Part shown: in pieces, positions 36,335 to 47,665 of the stretch
How positions within the stretch are numbered: position 1 is the first letter of the stretch
How the letters are laid out: every line of letters begins with the position of its first letter
The notes under the pieces: generated by a model
Databases searched by the model: none
Told to the model about the DNA's origin: nothing
The model's input: only the letters and a program-made list of their open reading frames with translations
Translations under genes and position numbers: made by a program
Source of the DNA: Diphasiastrum complanatum
Taxonomy: Eukaryota > Streptophyta > Lycopodiopsida > Lycopodiales > Lycopodiaceae
DNA length: 64,000 bases
Assembly: GCA_029204225.1 (NCBI GenBank)
Contig: CM055113.1
Coordinates: 11,618,234 to 11,682,233 of the forward strand
Direction: 5' to 3'

Positions 36335-38546
36335 CTAGGACTCTAGATATTTCGTTTGGTCATCCAGGTTGAGCTCCTTGAGCTCTGCATCGGCACTTAG
36401 ATTCACCTTTGACGTAGAAACTGCAAGCAATGTTGGCTCCATTTGACCTCGCGTCAGCTGGTTTGTCACTGTTGGATGTCTTTCGTTAAAAAAGTGAGCT
36501 TTCGCTTGGTCACACAAGGTGAGCTCCTTGAGCTCTGCATCGGCACTTGAATTCACCTTTGATGTAGAGACTATAGGCAATGTTGGCTCCATTTGTTCCC
36601 GTGTCAGCTTGTCTGTCACTGTTGGTTGTCCTTCGTTAAATAGGTGAATGAGATTGGGAGGAATGGTTGGCTCAGGTTCATTTGTGTCGTTCTTTTCTAG
36701 TTGGTCCCCTGGCACAGCTCTGATGACACAAGGTCTCCTGCCATTATATAATAACACAAGGTTAACCCCTTTTGCCAAGAAGGCCACCACATGTTTGTTA
36801 AACCAGCTTAATCCCAAAATAGCGTCGAAGGCATCCATCTTCAAGATTGTGAATGTTAGTCGATTCTTCCAGGCTCCCAGAGAGATTGGTAAGTTGGTTG
36901 CCAATCTACAAGTGGTCATTGTACCTTTCACGGTCTCCACACAAATAGGAGTCACATTTTCTTCACATTGGATGTCCAATTCTCCTGTCAGTTTTTCTGA
37001 CAAGTAGTTATGTGATGCCCCCAGGTCTACCATGAAGTAAATGATCCTGCCTTGAATACAGCCTTTCAGGTACAATAACTTGGATCCTCTCGTAGGAGTC
37101 GCCATAAGATGTTCACGATAAGCCGCAAGTGCCCCTATCTGTTGCAAGGCATTCAGGTCAGACTCCGTCAAATCCGTTTCTGGGTCTTCTTCATCATCTT
37201 GTTCACCATCTTCTTGATCAAATGCCTCTCTCTCCATCCTATCAAATCCTTCAATGGTAGCCATGATTTGCTTATTCAATGGTTTGGGGCATGACCTCCA
37301 AGAGTGACCTTGCTGATGACAGTTGAAGCAACGCATGGAACTGCCCATTGTTGGTGAGCTGTTGCTGTGACTAGCTGAAGGTCCAACATTGTTTCTTCTC
37401 TGGAACATGTTCCCTCCATTGTTGCCTTGGTTGCCAAACCCTGTTTTTGTTGGGAATTTATTCACGCTACTCGAGGCTTGGTTGCCATTTGAGCTGAGTC
37501 TCCCCTTGAAAAGAAGCTCGGACTCGGTCTGGATCCACTAAATACTCTTGTTGAGGTTGCGGGAGCAGCTGGTGCCAATGTGCTCTCATAATCACAAACC
37601 ATTTCAGCCGCTCGAATAGTTGAATTGAAATCATGGGGCATGTAGCTGTCTATCGCACGCGGGTCCAAGATTGCATTCCAGACAATAGGTAATGAGTTTT
37701 GTCCGCCTCGGACATATCTTCAATAACCCATACACTCTGTCTGAATCTATTGAGGTACTCTCGCAATGACCCTTTCTGTTTGAGCCCCGATAATTCTGTC
37801 CTCAATCTCATGTGTGAATCCTTCGGTATGAACTCCTCTCGTAACGCGGCTTTGAATGCGTCCCATGTTTGAAAATGCATTCCTGCCATCCGGTACCAAT
37901 TTGTAGTGTAGCCCTCAAAATATGCTAATGCCAAGTCAGTTCTTTCTTCCTCAGGAGTGTTCATCAGACGGAAGTAATGGTCCATGTGAAACAACCAATC
38001 TTCCACAACTCGAATGTCACGCTCTCCTTTGAAAGTAGGTGGTGCTTTCACTTTGGCAGTCTTTCTTGGGCCCTCTGTGGTTCGCGCTCGTGGTTCTCTT
38101 GGTATCTGTGGAGGAGGCGCCACTGCATTCTCCCTAGTTGCTTCCAACTCTTCAAACCTGGCTTCGAGCTGTGTTAGCCCGTCTCTCATTTCTCTAGCAA
38201 GGTTAATTTGAGTAAGATTCATGGCTCGCAAGGATGTTTGCCATTCTTTCCTTTCGGTTTCTCTATCCTTCTTCACCTCGCTAAACATAGCCGTCATTGC
38301 GCTTGATAAGTATTGCCGCATCTTCACTTCAAAGAGGTCCTGTTGCGCCTCTGGCAAGGGTTCATCTCTTGGTGTAGGTTCAGAAGGGCCACCCATCTCT
38401 TCATGGAGGGGCGCCACTGTGGAGTGCATACGCTCTTTCTTTCTCGACTTGGACCTGGTGCCATCTTGATGCATGCGAGAGCTGTATTCTCGAGTCAGCT
38501 CTTCTCCGTCCGTCAGTGCTCGTAACTCTTCAAGATGGTCCTCCAT
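36335..38546 (-). pseudogene. Gypsy-type gag-protease of the level-2 A element
   Basis: Gag starts at ATG 38546 (MEDHLEELRALTDGEELTRE). The capsid core reads VVEDWLFHMDHYFRLMNTPE and LKQKGSLREYLNRFRQSVWV, typical of Ty3/gypsy gag. A frameshift at about 37680 moves to a frame reading AILDPRAIDSYMPHDFNST. A second shift near 37480 leads to the zinc knuckle CFNCHQQGHSWRSC (about 37330) and a protease with YFMVDLGASHNYLSEKL (about 36950), where DSGA is changed to DLGA. A duplicated tail segment (ELKELTLCDQAK and ELKELNLDDQTK) ends at TAG 36335. Broken by two frameshifts and probably without protease activity. It is the likely remnant of the proteins that mobilised family A. Confidence 0.88.
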
Positions 38547-39361
38547 TATAGTCAGAGGTGTACTTCCAACAGATTATCGCCTCAATCCTTTTTATATTTG
38601 AAGCTCTCCCTTCTGTCAGCCGGGCCCCATAGCTCTCTTTTCTTCTTTATTAAATCAGCTTCAATGAAAATATCCCTTGCTCAAACTTAGCACGCCCACA
38701 TCACCTAAGAGCCAAGTAGGAACCAGGTCATTTGTGTCCAAGCAAGCACACGACAAACGGAACATACCAACCAAAGCAAACACAGAGGATCCCTCTCAAG
38801 CCACAAACCCCCCTGAGACCGGACGTAGGACCTTTGCCTAGCCGCGCCCACACAAATCTATCACAGAATTAGCCCACGGGGAAACATCCATCCAACCATC
38901 CGTGCTTTCACCATTAAGCAGCACATTGCCTCAGTCACGCCCCACCACTTTTGGTCGATAGCCCTTATAGCTAAACGATCGGCAGCTATCCCGCACCGGC
39001 AGCTAACCACCCGTGCTTTACACCCAAATTCGAGCAGCATCTCTGTATCAATGGTTAACCCGTACAGTTCGAATATGTCGCCCCGCACCCCACAAGGTAC
39101 AGACCGTGCTTTCACCTCTCTAGGCATCACTTTGCCTCATCCGTCCTACGTGCAGACAACGCCAGACCCGAACCGCGAGAACTGACCGTGCTTACACCTC
39201 AAGGGTAGCACCTTGACTCATCAAGTCCCCCGTTCTGCCGACCACCCCGACCGTGGACGCACCCGTGCTTACACTGTGGGCAGCACCTTGCACAACAGTT
39301 GTCTTGATGAACCCCAAACCGTGGCCATTTCCGTGAGATCCGCATGGCTGATCGGCCAGTC
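38547..39361 (-). repeat. Leader of the level-2 A element
   Basis: Matches 41360-42290 in reverse complement up to about 38810, with fewer tandem units. From 38810 to the gag start it is unique. That shows what lies between leader and gag in the coding version, whereas the 40127 element switches to other sequence at about 42290. Confidence 0.8.
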
Positions 39362-39374
39362 GGCTCTGATACCA
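39362..39374 (-). other. Primer-binding site of the level-2 element
   Basis: On the minus strand TGGTATCAGAGCC, two bases from the LTR end at 39377. It is complementary to initiator tRNA-Met. Confidence 0.9.
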
Positions 39375-40126
39375 CATGTAGCGCAGGCATCCCAAAGGGA
39401 GCCGGGAACCACGACTTAGCTTTACACCCTTCAACTCTTGCCATCCGAACCTACTTGACATACAAGCAGCCAACTCGCCAACAACGATCAGACTTAACCA
39501 ACTTGAAGTTCCGAAGACCAACATTGAGATCCAACCTGGCGCCATGCCAGATCGGGGGTCCCGATGTGGGTGACTTCCCTCCAAGCAAGCCGCTCGACAT
39601 ACATCAAACTTAACCAACTCGAAGCTTCGTTACAAACGAGTAACATCCATTCCAAGCAAGCGGTCTGACTTACATCAGACTTAACCAACTAAAAGCTTCG
39701 TCACGAGTGCTGGAAGCCAACCTGGCGCCACGCCAGACTGGACAGCCATAAACAGGTAACATCCACCCAAGCAAGCCATCCAACTCAACCGACAGGTTAG
39801 AGCCCGTTCCCCAAGAGCTTAACCCATTCACGTTCATGCAAGGAACACTCGGAGCCACAAGCCGCGACAGATATGGAAACAACTAGTTCCTGGACCAAAT
39901 GGTCCCGACAACATACCGCTGGCGCCACGGACCGAATGGTCCCGACGGCATACCGCTGGCGTCCCGAGATACGACCCTCAGCTATGTGCCAAGTTAAAAA
40001 TTTTGAAAGCGGCCTTACAACTGGCGGTTTTACCGAACACTGAAACCCAGAAGGTAATCAGAGTTAGTTTGAGAAAAATCCCACTTTATTGATAAATCTG
40101 AGAAGGTTACATTTCAAGTGTGTGAC

Positions 40127-41344
40127 TGTTGTAAAGCTACCTTTACAAGCTTTACTTGCGGCGCCATCGGCGCCAGCTATGTCCCCGGCGCCAGCGGCGC
40201 CGGCGCCGCTCCCGGCGCCACTGTGACCAGAATCCAGCCGGCGCCAAGTTCCTATGGCTGAAAATCTTTGATCGGTTCTAGCGAAGTCCAGAGAGCTCAG
40301 ATCGATGTGCAATCACCTCACACGATCTAGGCATGATTAAAGGAAGCCTGGGGATCAATAAAATCTAGAGAGAGAAAATGACTTTCTAGAAAGAGAAAAT
40401 CCTAGAGAGAGAAAAACGTGCTTTACCAGCTTGGGTAGAGTGCTTGGTATGAGGGGGGGTGCCGAATCACACCAATACTATAGGGGAGTGCGGGTTGCGA
40501 CTCAGGGCGAGCTCCAACCAAGTCTCAGCCTCCCTTGCTGGAATGTTGTCATGGCTCTCGCCTTGGCATGCTAGCGCCCCGGAGACTAGGGTCGGTCACA
40601 CACTTGAAATGTAACCTTCTCAGATTTATCAATAAAGTGGGATTTTCCTCAAACTGACTCTGATTACCTTCTGGGTTTCAGTGTTCGGTAAAAGCGCCAG
40701 TGGTAAGGCCGCTTTCAAAATTTTTAATTTGGCACATAGCTGAGGGTCGTATCCCGGGACGCCAGCGGTATGCCGTCGGGACCATTCGGTCCGTGGCGCC
40801 AGCGGTATGCTGTCGGGACCATTTGGTCTAGGAACTGGTTGTTTCCATATCTGTCGCGGCTTGTGGTTCTGAGTGTTCCTTGCATGAACGTGAATGGGTT
40901 AAGCTCTTGGGGAACGGGCTCTAACCTGTCGGCTGAGTTGGATGGCTTGCTTGGGTGGATGTTACCTGTTTATGGCTGTCTAGTCTGGTGTGGCACCAGG
41001 TTGGCTTCCAGCGCTCGTGACGAAGCTTTCAGTTGGTTAAGTCTGATGTAAGTCAGACCGCTTGCTTGGAATGGATGTTACTCGTTTGTAACGAAGCTTC
41101 GAGTTGGTTAAGTTTGATGTATGTCGGGCGGCTTGCTTGGAGGGAAGTCACCCACATCGGGACCCCCGATCTGGCATGGCGCCAGGTTGGATCTCAATGT
41201 TGGTTTTCGGAACTTCAAGTTGGTTAAGTCTGATCGTTGTTGGCGAGTTGGCTGCTTGTATGTCAAGTGGGTTCGGATGGCAAGAGTTGAAGGCTGGGAA
41301 GCTAAGTCGTGGTTCCCGGCTCCCTTTGGGATACCTGCGCTACA
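40127..41344 (+). repeat. 5' LTR of the complete A element
   Basis: 1218 bp, TGTTG...CTACA. An 8-bp palindrome (TTGTAAAG-CTAC-CTTTACAA, 40129-40148) opens it. Seven GGCGCC sites follow within 86 bp (40160-40245). AATAAA occurs at about 40358 and 40630. Confidence 0.95.
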
Positions 41345-41639
41345 TGTGGTATCAGAGCCGACTGGCCGGTCAGCTATGCGAATCTCACGGAAATGGCCAC
41401 GGTTTGGGGTTCATCAAGACAACTGTTGTGCAAGGTGCTGCCCACAGTGTAAGCACGGGTGCGTCCACGGTCGGGGTGGTTGGCAGGACGGGGGCTTGAT
41501 GAGTCAAAGTGCTGCCCTTGAGGTGTAAGCACGGTCAGTTTCCGCGGTTCGGGCCTGGCGCCGTCTGCACATAGGACAGATGAGGCAATGTGCTGCCATT
41601 AGGATGGTGTAATCACGGTCTGTGCCTTGTGGGGTGCGG

Positions 41640-42190
41640 GGTGACATATTCATGATGACCACCGTTCGTTTAGCTATAAGGGCTATCGACCAAATTTGGT
41701 GGGGGCGTTACTGAGGCAATGTGCTGCCTAACGGTGAAAGCACGGGTGCGTCCACGATTTGGGTGGTATGCTGCCGATCGTTTAGCTATAAGGGCTATCG
41801 ACTAAATTTGGTGGGGGCGTTACTGAGGCAATGTGCTGCCTAACGGTGAAAGCACGGGTGCGTCCACGGGGGTGGTATATTCAAGGATAGCTGCCATTCG
41901 TTTAGCTATAAGGGCTATCGACCAAATTTTGTGGGGGCGTTACTGAGGCAATGTGCTGCCTAACGGTGAAAGCACGGGTGCGTCCACGATTGGGGAGTAC
42001 GCTGCCGATCGTTTAGCTATAAGGGCTATCGACTAGATTTGGTGGGGGCGTTACTGAGGCAATGTGCTGCCTGACGGTGAAAGCACGGGTGCGTCCACGG
42101 GGGTGGTATATTCAAGGATAGCTGCCGATCGTTTAGCTATAAGGGCTATCGACCAAAAAGTGGTGGGGCGTGACTGAGGCAATGTGCTGC
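41640..42190 (+). repeat. Tandem leader repeat, about five units
   Basis: Five units of 113-120 bp, each with TTTAGCTATAAGGGCTATCG and GAGGCAATGTGCTGCC blocks. Unit number differs between A copies (three at 2410-2690, fewer at 38930-39130), so the array changes length quickly. Confidence 0.9.
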
Positions 42191-43128
42191 TTAATGGTGA
42201 AAGCACGGATGGTTGGAGGGGTGTCCTATGTGGGCTGATTCTGTGATCGATATTTATGGGCGCGGCCAGGCAAAGGTCCGTTGGCAGGACCATCTCAAAG
42301 GGGGACCTTGTCTTTGTTACTTGTTAGTAAACCTGCCTGAGTGTCTTACTTGTATGTATTCGTGGTGAGTCTTAGTACTCGTGCTTTGCCTGGTTTGCAT
42401 GATTGCTTGTGATACAAGGAGCTGATGGCTCGAGAAGGAACCTTTTCTTTTGAAGGCTGATACCATCAAATAAAGAGGACTACAGAATCTGTGGGGCGGA
42501 TTTGCAGTTCAAGTACTCACACGTGAACGACAACGAAACGACTCAATGTTTGCAAAGGATGGATGGCTAGCCTATTTCTTGGGTTAGTTTCATTTGCGAC
42601 AACGCCCACCAGACGCAAGCAGGAAGTCAAAAGTTGGAAAGGGCAATTTCAGGGGAGATCTTCTATGGAGCAGTTGGTCTTCATTTTGGGACGGCCACCT
42701 TCGGAACTGAAACTCACTGAGCATGGGTGATATCCAGTATCAGTTAGGTTTTTCCTCAAAGGGGAAAAGACTAGGATCCTCTTCAGAGATTGGCAACAAG
42801 TTGGATCGAGCCATAATCCTAGCAGATGGGAAGCAAAGTGTTGGAAAGGCTTTTTGTCCGAAGAACTCTACTCTAAAGTCCGATCAGCTGATTTATTAAG
42901 TGGAGGGGAACTATCACACACACCTCTCTCTTGGGGCAAATTTTGAATGAAAGTTGATCAAAATGGGGGCAAATTCAAGGTGACCTAGCCATACTCACAC
43001 GAGGAGACTGGCGAACTTTGGACCTAATAAGTTGACAAGTTTTTGTTGTGGAAAGGAAAGTTTGTTATAGGCTTTCTCTGGACCAGCAATGATGAGGAAA
43101 CATATGAGTACGCTGGCTTGTGTTACGT

Positions 43129-43620
43129 GTAAGGCAGCTGATCAATGAAGGAACTGTGAAAGTTGACTCTTGCATGAGAGACTTGGTATTTCGAACGGAC
43201 GCTAAGGGACAGTTCGCGTTGAGATCGGATTAGTGCAAACTCTGGGTGCATGTTTCTGATTCAAAGAGAGCTACTTGAAGCCAAGCTCGATGTACACTTC
43301 TTGTTTTGACTGTGAGACAACTAACCAGTGATGGAATTGTGAAAGTCAAGTTTTGCGCGACGGACATGGTGCTTCAAACAAACACGAAGAGATAGTTCGA
43401 ATGCGGATCAAACTGGCGCGACCCTTTGGCTTTCCACGAGGTCAATGGTTACATTTGGGCTGATTCAAAGAGCTACTTCAAGCTAAGTGAGAGGTGCATT
43501 GCGGAGTACTCAATCTTTGCCTACCTTAAAGAGCCAAGATGGAAAAGTATCAAGATCAGGCTTGGACAAGGAGAGAAATCAAGGTGCAGAAGCAACAAGG
43601 CACGGAGTGGACCATAAAGT
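43129..43620 (+). pseudogene. Unidentified duplicated coding remnant inside the A element
   Basis: Two successive segments translate to related peptides. Unit 1 (from 43129) reads VRQLINEGTVKVDSCMRDLV then FRTDAKGQFALRSD before TAG. Unit 2 (from about 43314) reads VRQLTSDGIVKVKFCATDMV and so on, with stops. After them a longer open stretch (43426-43617) begins MAFHEVNGYIWADSKSYFKL. The shared pattern VRQLxxxGxVKVxxCxxDxV suggests an old tandem duplication of coding sequence. I do not recognise the family. It lies where pol would be in a coding element and recurs at 6700-7170 and, inverted, near 5240-5700. Confidence 0.45.
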
Positions 43621-44070
43621 GGGCAATCAAACGATAAATCCTTCGGCTCAGGGAGCCTTGATACCTGTGCGGAACTGAACAAACCTGGAGCTCAGGGAGC
43701 TCAACACAAAGTGCATCAAGGACAAATCAGGAGCTCAAAGGAGTTCCAAAGTCGAAAGTCAGAAGCGACAGGGGCGAACATTTCAAAAAAAGGCCTCTGA
43801 CACCAATTAATAAGGTTCTCGGGTTTTACGAAAGCGATATCAAATCTACGCTTTTCCCAGACAAAGATATATTTTCAAGTTATGTAATTTTTCAGTACAA
43901 AGAGCTGAGCCTCCGACTTGTGGTGTGCCAGCTTCAATGTTAATAAAAAGTGGCCAGTAAATTGAGTACTGTGCCTAGTAGCTTAAATGTATAGTCATTT
44001 TAATTGGGAGACACCTTTACTTTAATCTGACATCTGATGAGGACATCAGATTTTATAAAGGTGGGGTGGA

Positions 44071-45290
44071 TGTTGTAAAGCTACCTTTACAAGCTTTACT
44101 TGCGGCGCCATCGGCGCCAGCTATGTCCCCGGCGCCAGCGGCGCCGGCGCCGCTCCCGGCGCCACTGTGACCAGAATCCAGCCGGCGCCAAGTTCCTATG
44201 GCTGAAAATCTTTGATCGGTTCTAGCGAAGTCCAGAGAGCTCAGATCGATGTGCAATCACCTCACACGATCTAGGCATGATTAAAGGAAGCCTGGGGATC
44301 AATAAAATCTAGAGAGAGAAAATGACTTTCTAGAAAGAGAAAATCCTAGAGAGAGAAAAACGTGCTTTACCAGCTTGGGTAGAGTGCTTGGTATGAGGGG
44401 GGGTGCCGAATCACACCAATACTATAGGGGAGTGCGGGGTTGCGACTCAGGGCGAGCTCCAACCAAGTCTCAGCCTCCCTTGCTGGAATGTTGTCATGGC
44501 TCTCGCCTTGGCATGCTAGCGCCCCGGAGACTAGGGTCGGTCACAGACTTGAAATGTAACCTTCTCAGATTTATCAATAAAGTGGGATTTTCCTCAAACT
44601 GACTCTGATTACCTTCTGGGTTTCAGTGTTCGGTAAAAGCGCCAGTGGTAATTCCGCTTTCAAAATTTTTAATTTGGCACATAGCTGAGGGTCGTATCCC
44701 GGGACGCCAGCAGTATGCCGTCGGGACCATTCGGTCCGTGGCGCCAGCGGTATGCTGTCGGGACCATTTGGTCTAGGAACTGGTTGTTTCCATATCTGTC
44801 GCGGCTTGTGGTTCTGAGTGTTCCTTGCATGAACGTGAATGGGTTAAGCTCTTGGGGAACGGGCTCTAACCTGTCGGCTGAGTTGGATGGCTTGCTTGGG
44901 TGGATGTTACCTGTTTATGGCTATCCAGTCTGGTTGTAGGCACCAGGTTGGCTTCCAGCGCTCGTGACGAAGCTTTCAGTTGGTTAAGTCTGATGTAAGT
45001 CAGACCGCTTGCTTGGAATGGATGTTACTCGTTGTAACGAAGCTTCGAGTTGGTTAAGTTTGATGTATGTCGGGCGGCTTGCTTGGAGGGAAGTCACCCA
45101 CATCGGGACCCCCGATCTGGCATGGCGCCAGGTTGGATCTCAATGTTGGTTTTTGGAACTTCAAGTTGGTTAAGTCTGATCGTTGTTGGCGAGTTGGCTG
45201 CTTGTATGTCAAGTGGGTTCGGATGGCAAGAGTTGAAGGCTGGGAAGCTAAGTCGTGGTTCCCGGCTCCCTTTGGGATGCCTGCGCTACA
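44071..45290 (+). repeat. 3' LTR of the complete A element
   Basis: 1220 bp. Seen differences from the 5' LTR include an extra G near 44438, AATTCC for AGGCCG near 44650, and TGGTTGTAGGCACC for TGGTGTGGCACC near 44930. Confidence 0.95.
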
Positions 45291-46541
45291 GTGACCGACC
45301 CTAGTCTCCGGGGCGCTAGCATGCCAAGGCGAGAGCCATGACAACATTCCAGCAAGGGAGGCTGAGACCTGGTTGGAGCTCGCCCTGAGTCGCAACCCGC
45401 ACTCCCCTATAGTATTGTTGTGATTCGGCACCCCCCCTCATACCAAGCACTCTACCCAAGCTGGTAAAGCACGTTTTTCTCTCTCTAGGATTTTCTCTTT
45501 CTAGAAAGTCATTTTCTCTCTCTAGATTTTATTGATCCCCAGGCTTCCTTTAATCATGCCTAAATCGTGTGAGGTGATTGCACATCGATCTGAGCTCTCT
45601 GGACTCTGCTAGAACCGATCAAAGATTTTCAGCCATAGGAACTTGGCGCCGGCTGGATTCTGGTCACAGTGGCGCCGGGAGCAGCGAGAGCGCTGCTGGC
45701 ACCGGGGACATAGCTGGCGCCGATGGCGCCTGAAGTAAAGCTTGTAAAGGTAGCTTTACAACATTAACCCATTGACGTTCATGCAAGGAACACTCAGAAC
45801 CACAAGCCGTGACAGATATGGAGACAACTAGTTCCTGGACCAAATGGTCCCGACAGCATACCGCTGGCGCCACGGACCGAATGGTCCCAACGGCATACCA
45901 CTGGCGTCCCGGAGTACGACCCTTAGCTATGTGCCAACTTAAAAATTTTGAAGCGGCCTTACAACTGGCGCTTTTACCGAAACTGAAATCCAGAAGGTAA
46001 TCAGAGTCAGTTTGAGAAAAATCCCACTTTATTGATAAATCTGAGAAGGTTACATTTCAAGTGTGTGACCGACCCTAGTCTCCGGGGCGCTACCATGCCA
46101 AGGCGAGAGCCATGACAACATTCTAGCAAGGGAGGCTGAGACTTGGTTGGAGCTCGCCCTGAGTCGCAACCCGCATTCCCCTATAGTATTGGTGTGTTTC
46201 GGCACCCCCCTCATACCAAACACTTCTACCCAAGCTGGTAAAGCACATTTTCTCTCTCTAGAATTTTCTCTTTCTAGAAAGTCATTTTCTCTCTCTAGAT
46301 TTTATTGATCCCTAGGCTTCCTTTAATCATGCCTAGATCGTGTGAGGTGATTGCACATCGATCTAAGCTCTCTGGACTCCGCTAGAACCGATCAAAGATT
46401 TTCAGCCATAGGAACTTGGCGTCGGCTGGATTCTGGTCACAGTGGCGCCGGGAGCAGCAGGGGCACTGCTGGCGCCGGGGACATAGCTGGCGCCAGTGGC
46501 GCCGGACGTAAAGCTTGTAAAGGTAGCTTTACAACACAGTG

Positions 46542-47590
46542 GTGCAGTCTTCCTTGGTGTGTCCAGATGTTCCACATTTTGTACACCACATTCCTGAGTT
46601 AGAAGAAGACGTCTTTGGTCTTTTATCTACAACTTCTGAGATCTGCACTTTCAAGTCATTAAATTTTTTATTAAGGTCAGCCATACTACTTTTCCAAAGC
46701 TTTTCCACTTTGGAAGTTGAAAACTTATCCTCGACAACTTTCGTGTCGTCCTGTCGTTTAGTTCGTCGTTTATTCTTTTTCTCTCCTTTGTCAGCATCTG
46801 ATTCCGATGAATGGTTACTTTTAGATTCTGAGCTTGAAGAACTACTACTAGAATCAGAATCAAAATCATCATCGTTGTCACTGGAATTAGTATTAGACTT
46901 TCGAGATTTCTTCGTTGATCGCCGTTTTCGTGCTAATTTCGGAGTCTCAAAATTTTCTGCACTAGCTATAACAGCTGCTAAGGAGTTCATGTCCCCTTGT
47001 CTGCAGTATCGATCAATCTTTGGTGGTAGACCAGCCAAAAACCATTCGATTTGCATATCCACGGAATATACACCGGTTAATTTTCCTATGAGGTTTTTAA
47101 CCTTACGTGTATATTTGCGAAGAGATTCTTTACACTTCTTCTGAACATTGTTCAGTCGTCCAAGAATTCTAGATTTGTAACCTATCTCTCTGAACTGGTT
47201 CAGAAACGCATCTTTCAACAGGTATTAGGTTCCTACATGGCCTGGTTCTACTTGGCTATACTATATACGCGCCTGCTTTCTTAGCAGACCAGGGAAAATT
47301 CGTAGTTTGTCTACGTCAGTTCCCTCGTTATTCGCATTGGCTATTGACTCAAATTGTGAGACATAGCTATCTGCATCATCGGAGCTGGTCCCTTTAAAAT
47401 AATCATATTTAATTTTAGAGATAGAAGTGAAGCGTGCAGCAGAACCCTCCATACCGAAGCTAATTAGGAGTTCAAGCAACTGAGCAGTGATTTCGTCTAG
47501 ATTTCTATGACTAATACTTTCATTCTGTCTTCGTAAAAACTCCTCTCTAAGCTTCCGGTATCTTTCTAATCTCGATTCTTTATCTGACAT
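46542..47590 (-). pseudogene. Gypsy gag N-terminal part
   Basis: Frame starts at ATG 47590 (MSDKESRLERYRKLREEFLR). It reads KIKYDYFKGTSSDDADSYVS, then two in-frame stops that probably replace Trp codons (near 47262 and 47225). It continues DAFLNQFREIGYKSRILGRL and LRKYTRKVKNLIGKLTGVY, a retroelement capsid core. An Asp/Ser-rich acidic tract and a basic tract precede the zinc knuckle WCTKCGTSGHTKEDC at about 46590-46550. The protein is then cut by the nested A insertion and resumes at 33849. Gag forms the virus-like particle. Confidence 0.88.
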
Positions 47591-47642
47591 ACATTAGAGA
47601 TGGAAATTGATGTGTCAGATTTTTTATAACTTTCCTAAACTA

Positions 47643-47660
47643 TCCCCGACAACGGCGCCA
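47643..47660 (-). other. Primer-binding site, tRNA-Asp type
   Basis: On the minus strand TGGCGCCGTTGTCGGGGA, complementary to the 3' end of plant tRNA-Asp with one difference. This primer type is typical of Athila/Tat-like gypsy elements. It lies about 55 bases upstream of the gag ATG. Confidence 0.88.
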
Positions 47661-47665
47661 AAAAT

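Larger units (their letters stand above)
40127..45290 (+). mobile_element. Complete non-autonomous A element (5.16 kb)
   Basis: Flanked by GTGAC (40122-40126 and 45291-45295). The 5' LTR is 40127-41344, the primer site 41347-41359, the leader with tandem units to about 42290, internal DNA to 44056, the polypurine tract AAAGGTGGGGTGGA 44057-44070, and the 3' LTR 44071-45290. The LTRs differ by about a dozen positions by eye, so insertion is recent compared with its neighbours. No gag or pol is present; it would need proteins from a coding A element. It sits in the 5' LTR of a minus-strand A element. Confidence 0.95.
34302..45763 (-). mobile_element. Level-2 A element carrying gag-protease
   Basis: Flanked by TTAAC (34297-34301 and 45764-45768). 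The 5' LTR is 39377-40126 plus 45296-45763 (1218 bp without the level-3 insertion). The primer site is at 39362-39374, the leader at about 38570-39361, and gag-protease at 36335-38546. There is no RT, RNase H or integrase. The 3' end is odd: A LTR sequence (34302-35139) abuts the terminus of a B LTR (35140-35967). It is the only A copy here with recognisable gag. Confidence 0.9.
33855..46536 (-). mobile_element. Level-1 solo A LTR in gypsy gag, opened by nested insertions
   Basis: The A LTR is present as 33855-34301 and 45769-46536, together about 1215 bp, the family length. It is flanked by CAGTG (33850-33854 and 46537-46541), which interrupts the gypsy gag. Its terminal T is changed (AGTAGCGC instead of TGTAGCGC). 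A later element (34302-45763) sits inside it. Confidence 0.93.

Noticed and set aside
36648-37007. Plus-strand frame of 119 codons
   Set aside because: Antisense of the gag-protease reading frame of the level-2 element.
41033-41528. Overlapping frames of 60-135 codons in A LTRs that recur in every copy on both strands
   Set aside because: They recur because the LTR DNA recurs, overlap in several frames, cross the LTR/primer-site junction, and show no domain.
41640-42190. CRISPR-like array
   Set aside because: The units are contiguous 113-120-bp tandem repeats in a retrotransposon leader of a plant genome, not short repeats with unique spacers.
43426-43617. Stand-alone host gene starting MAFHEVNGYIWADSK
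   Set aside because: It lies inside a repeated A element and recurs with the same flanks at 6989 and, inverted, near 5473; kept only as part of the element's coding remnant.
46539-47144. Plus-strand frame of 201 codons opposite gypsy gag
   Set aside because: Antisense shadow of the gag; the minus strand has the zinc knuckle and capsid motifs.
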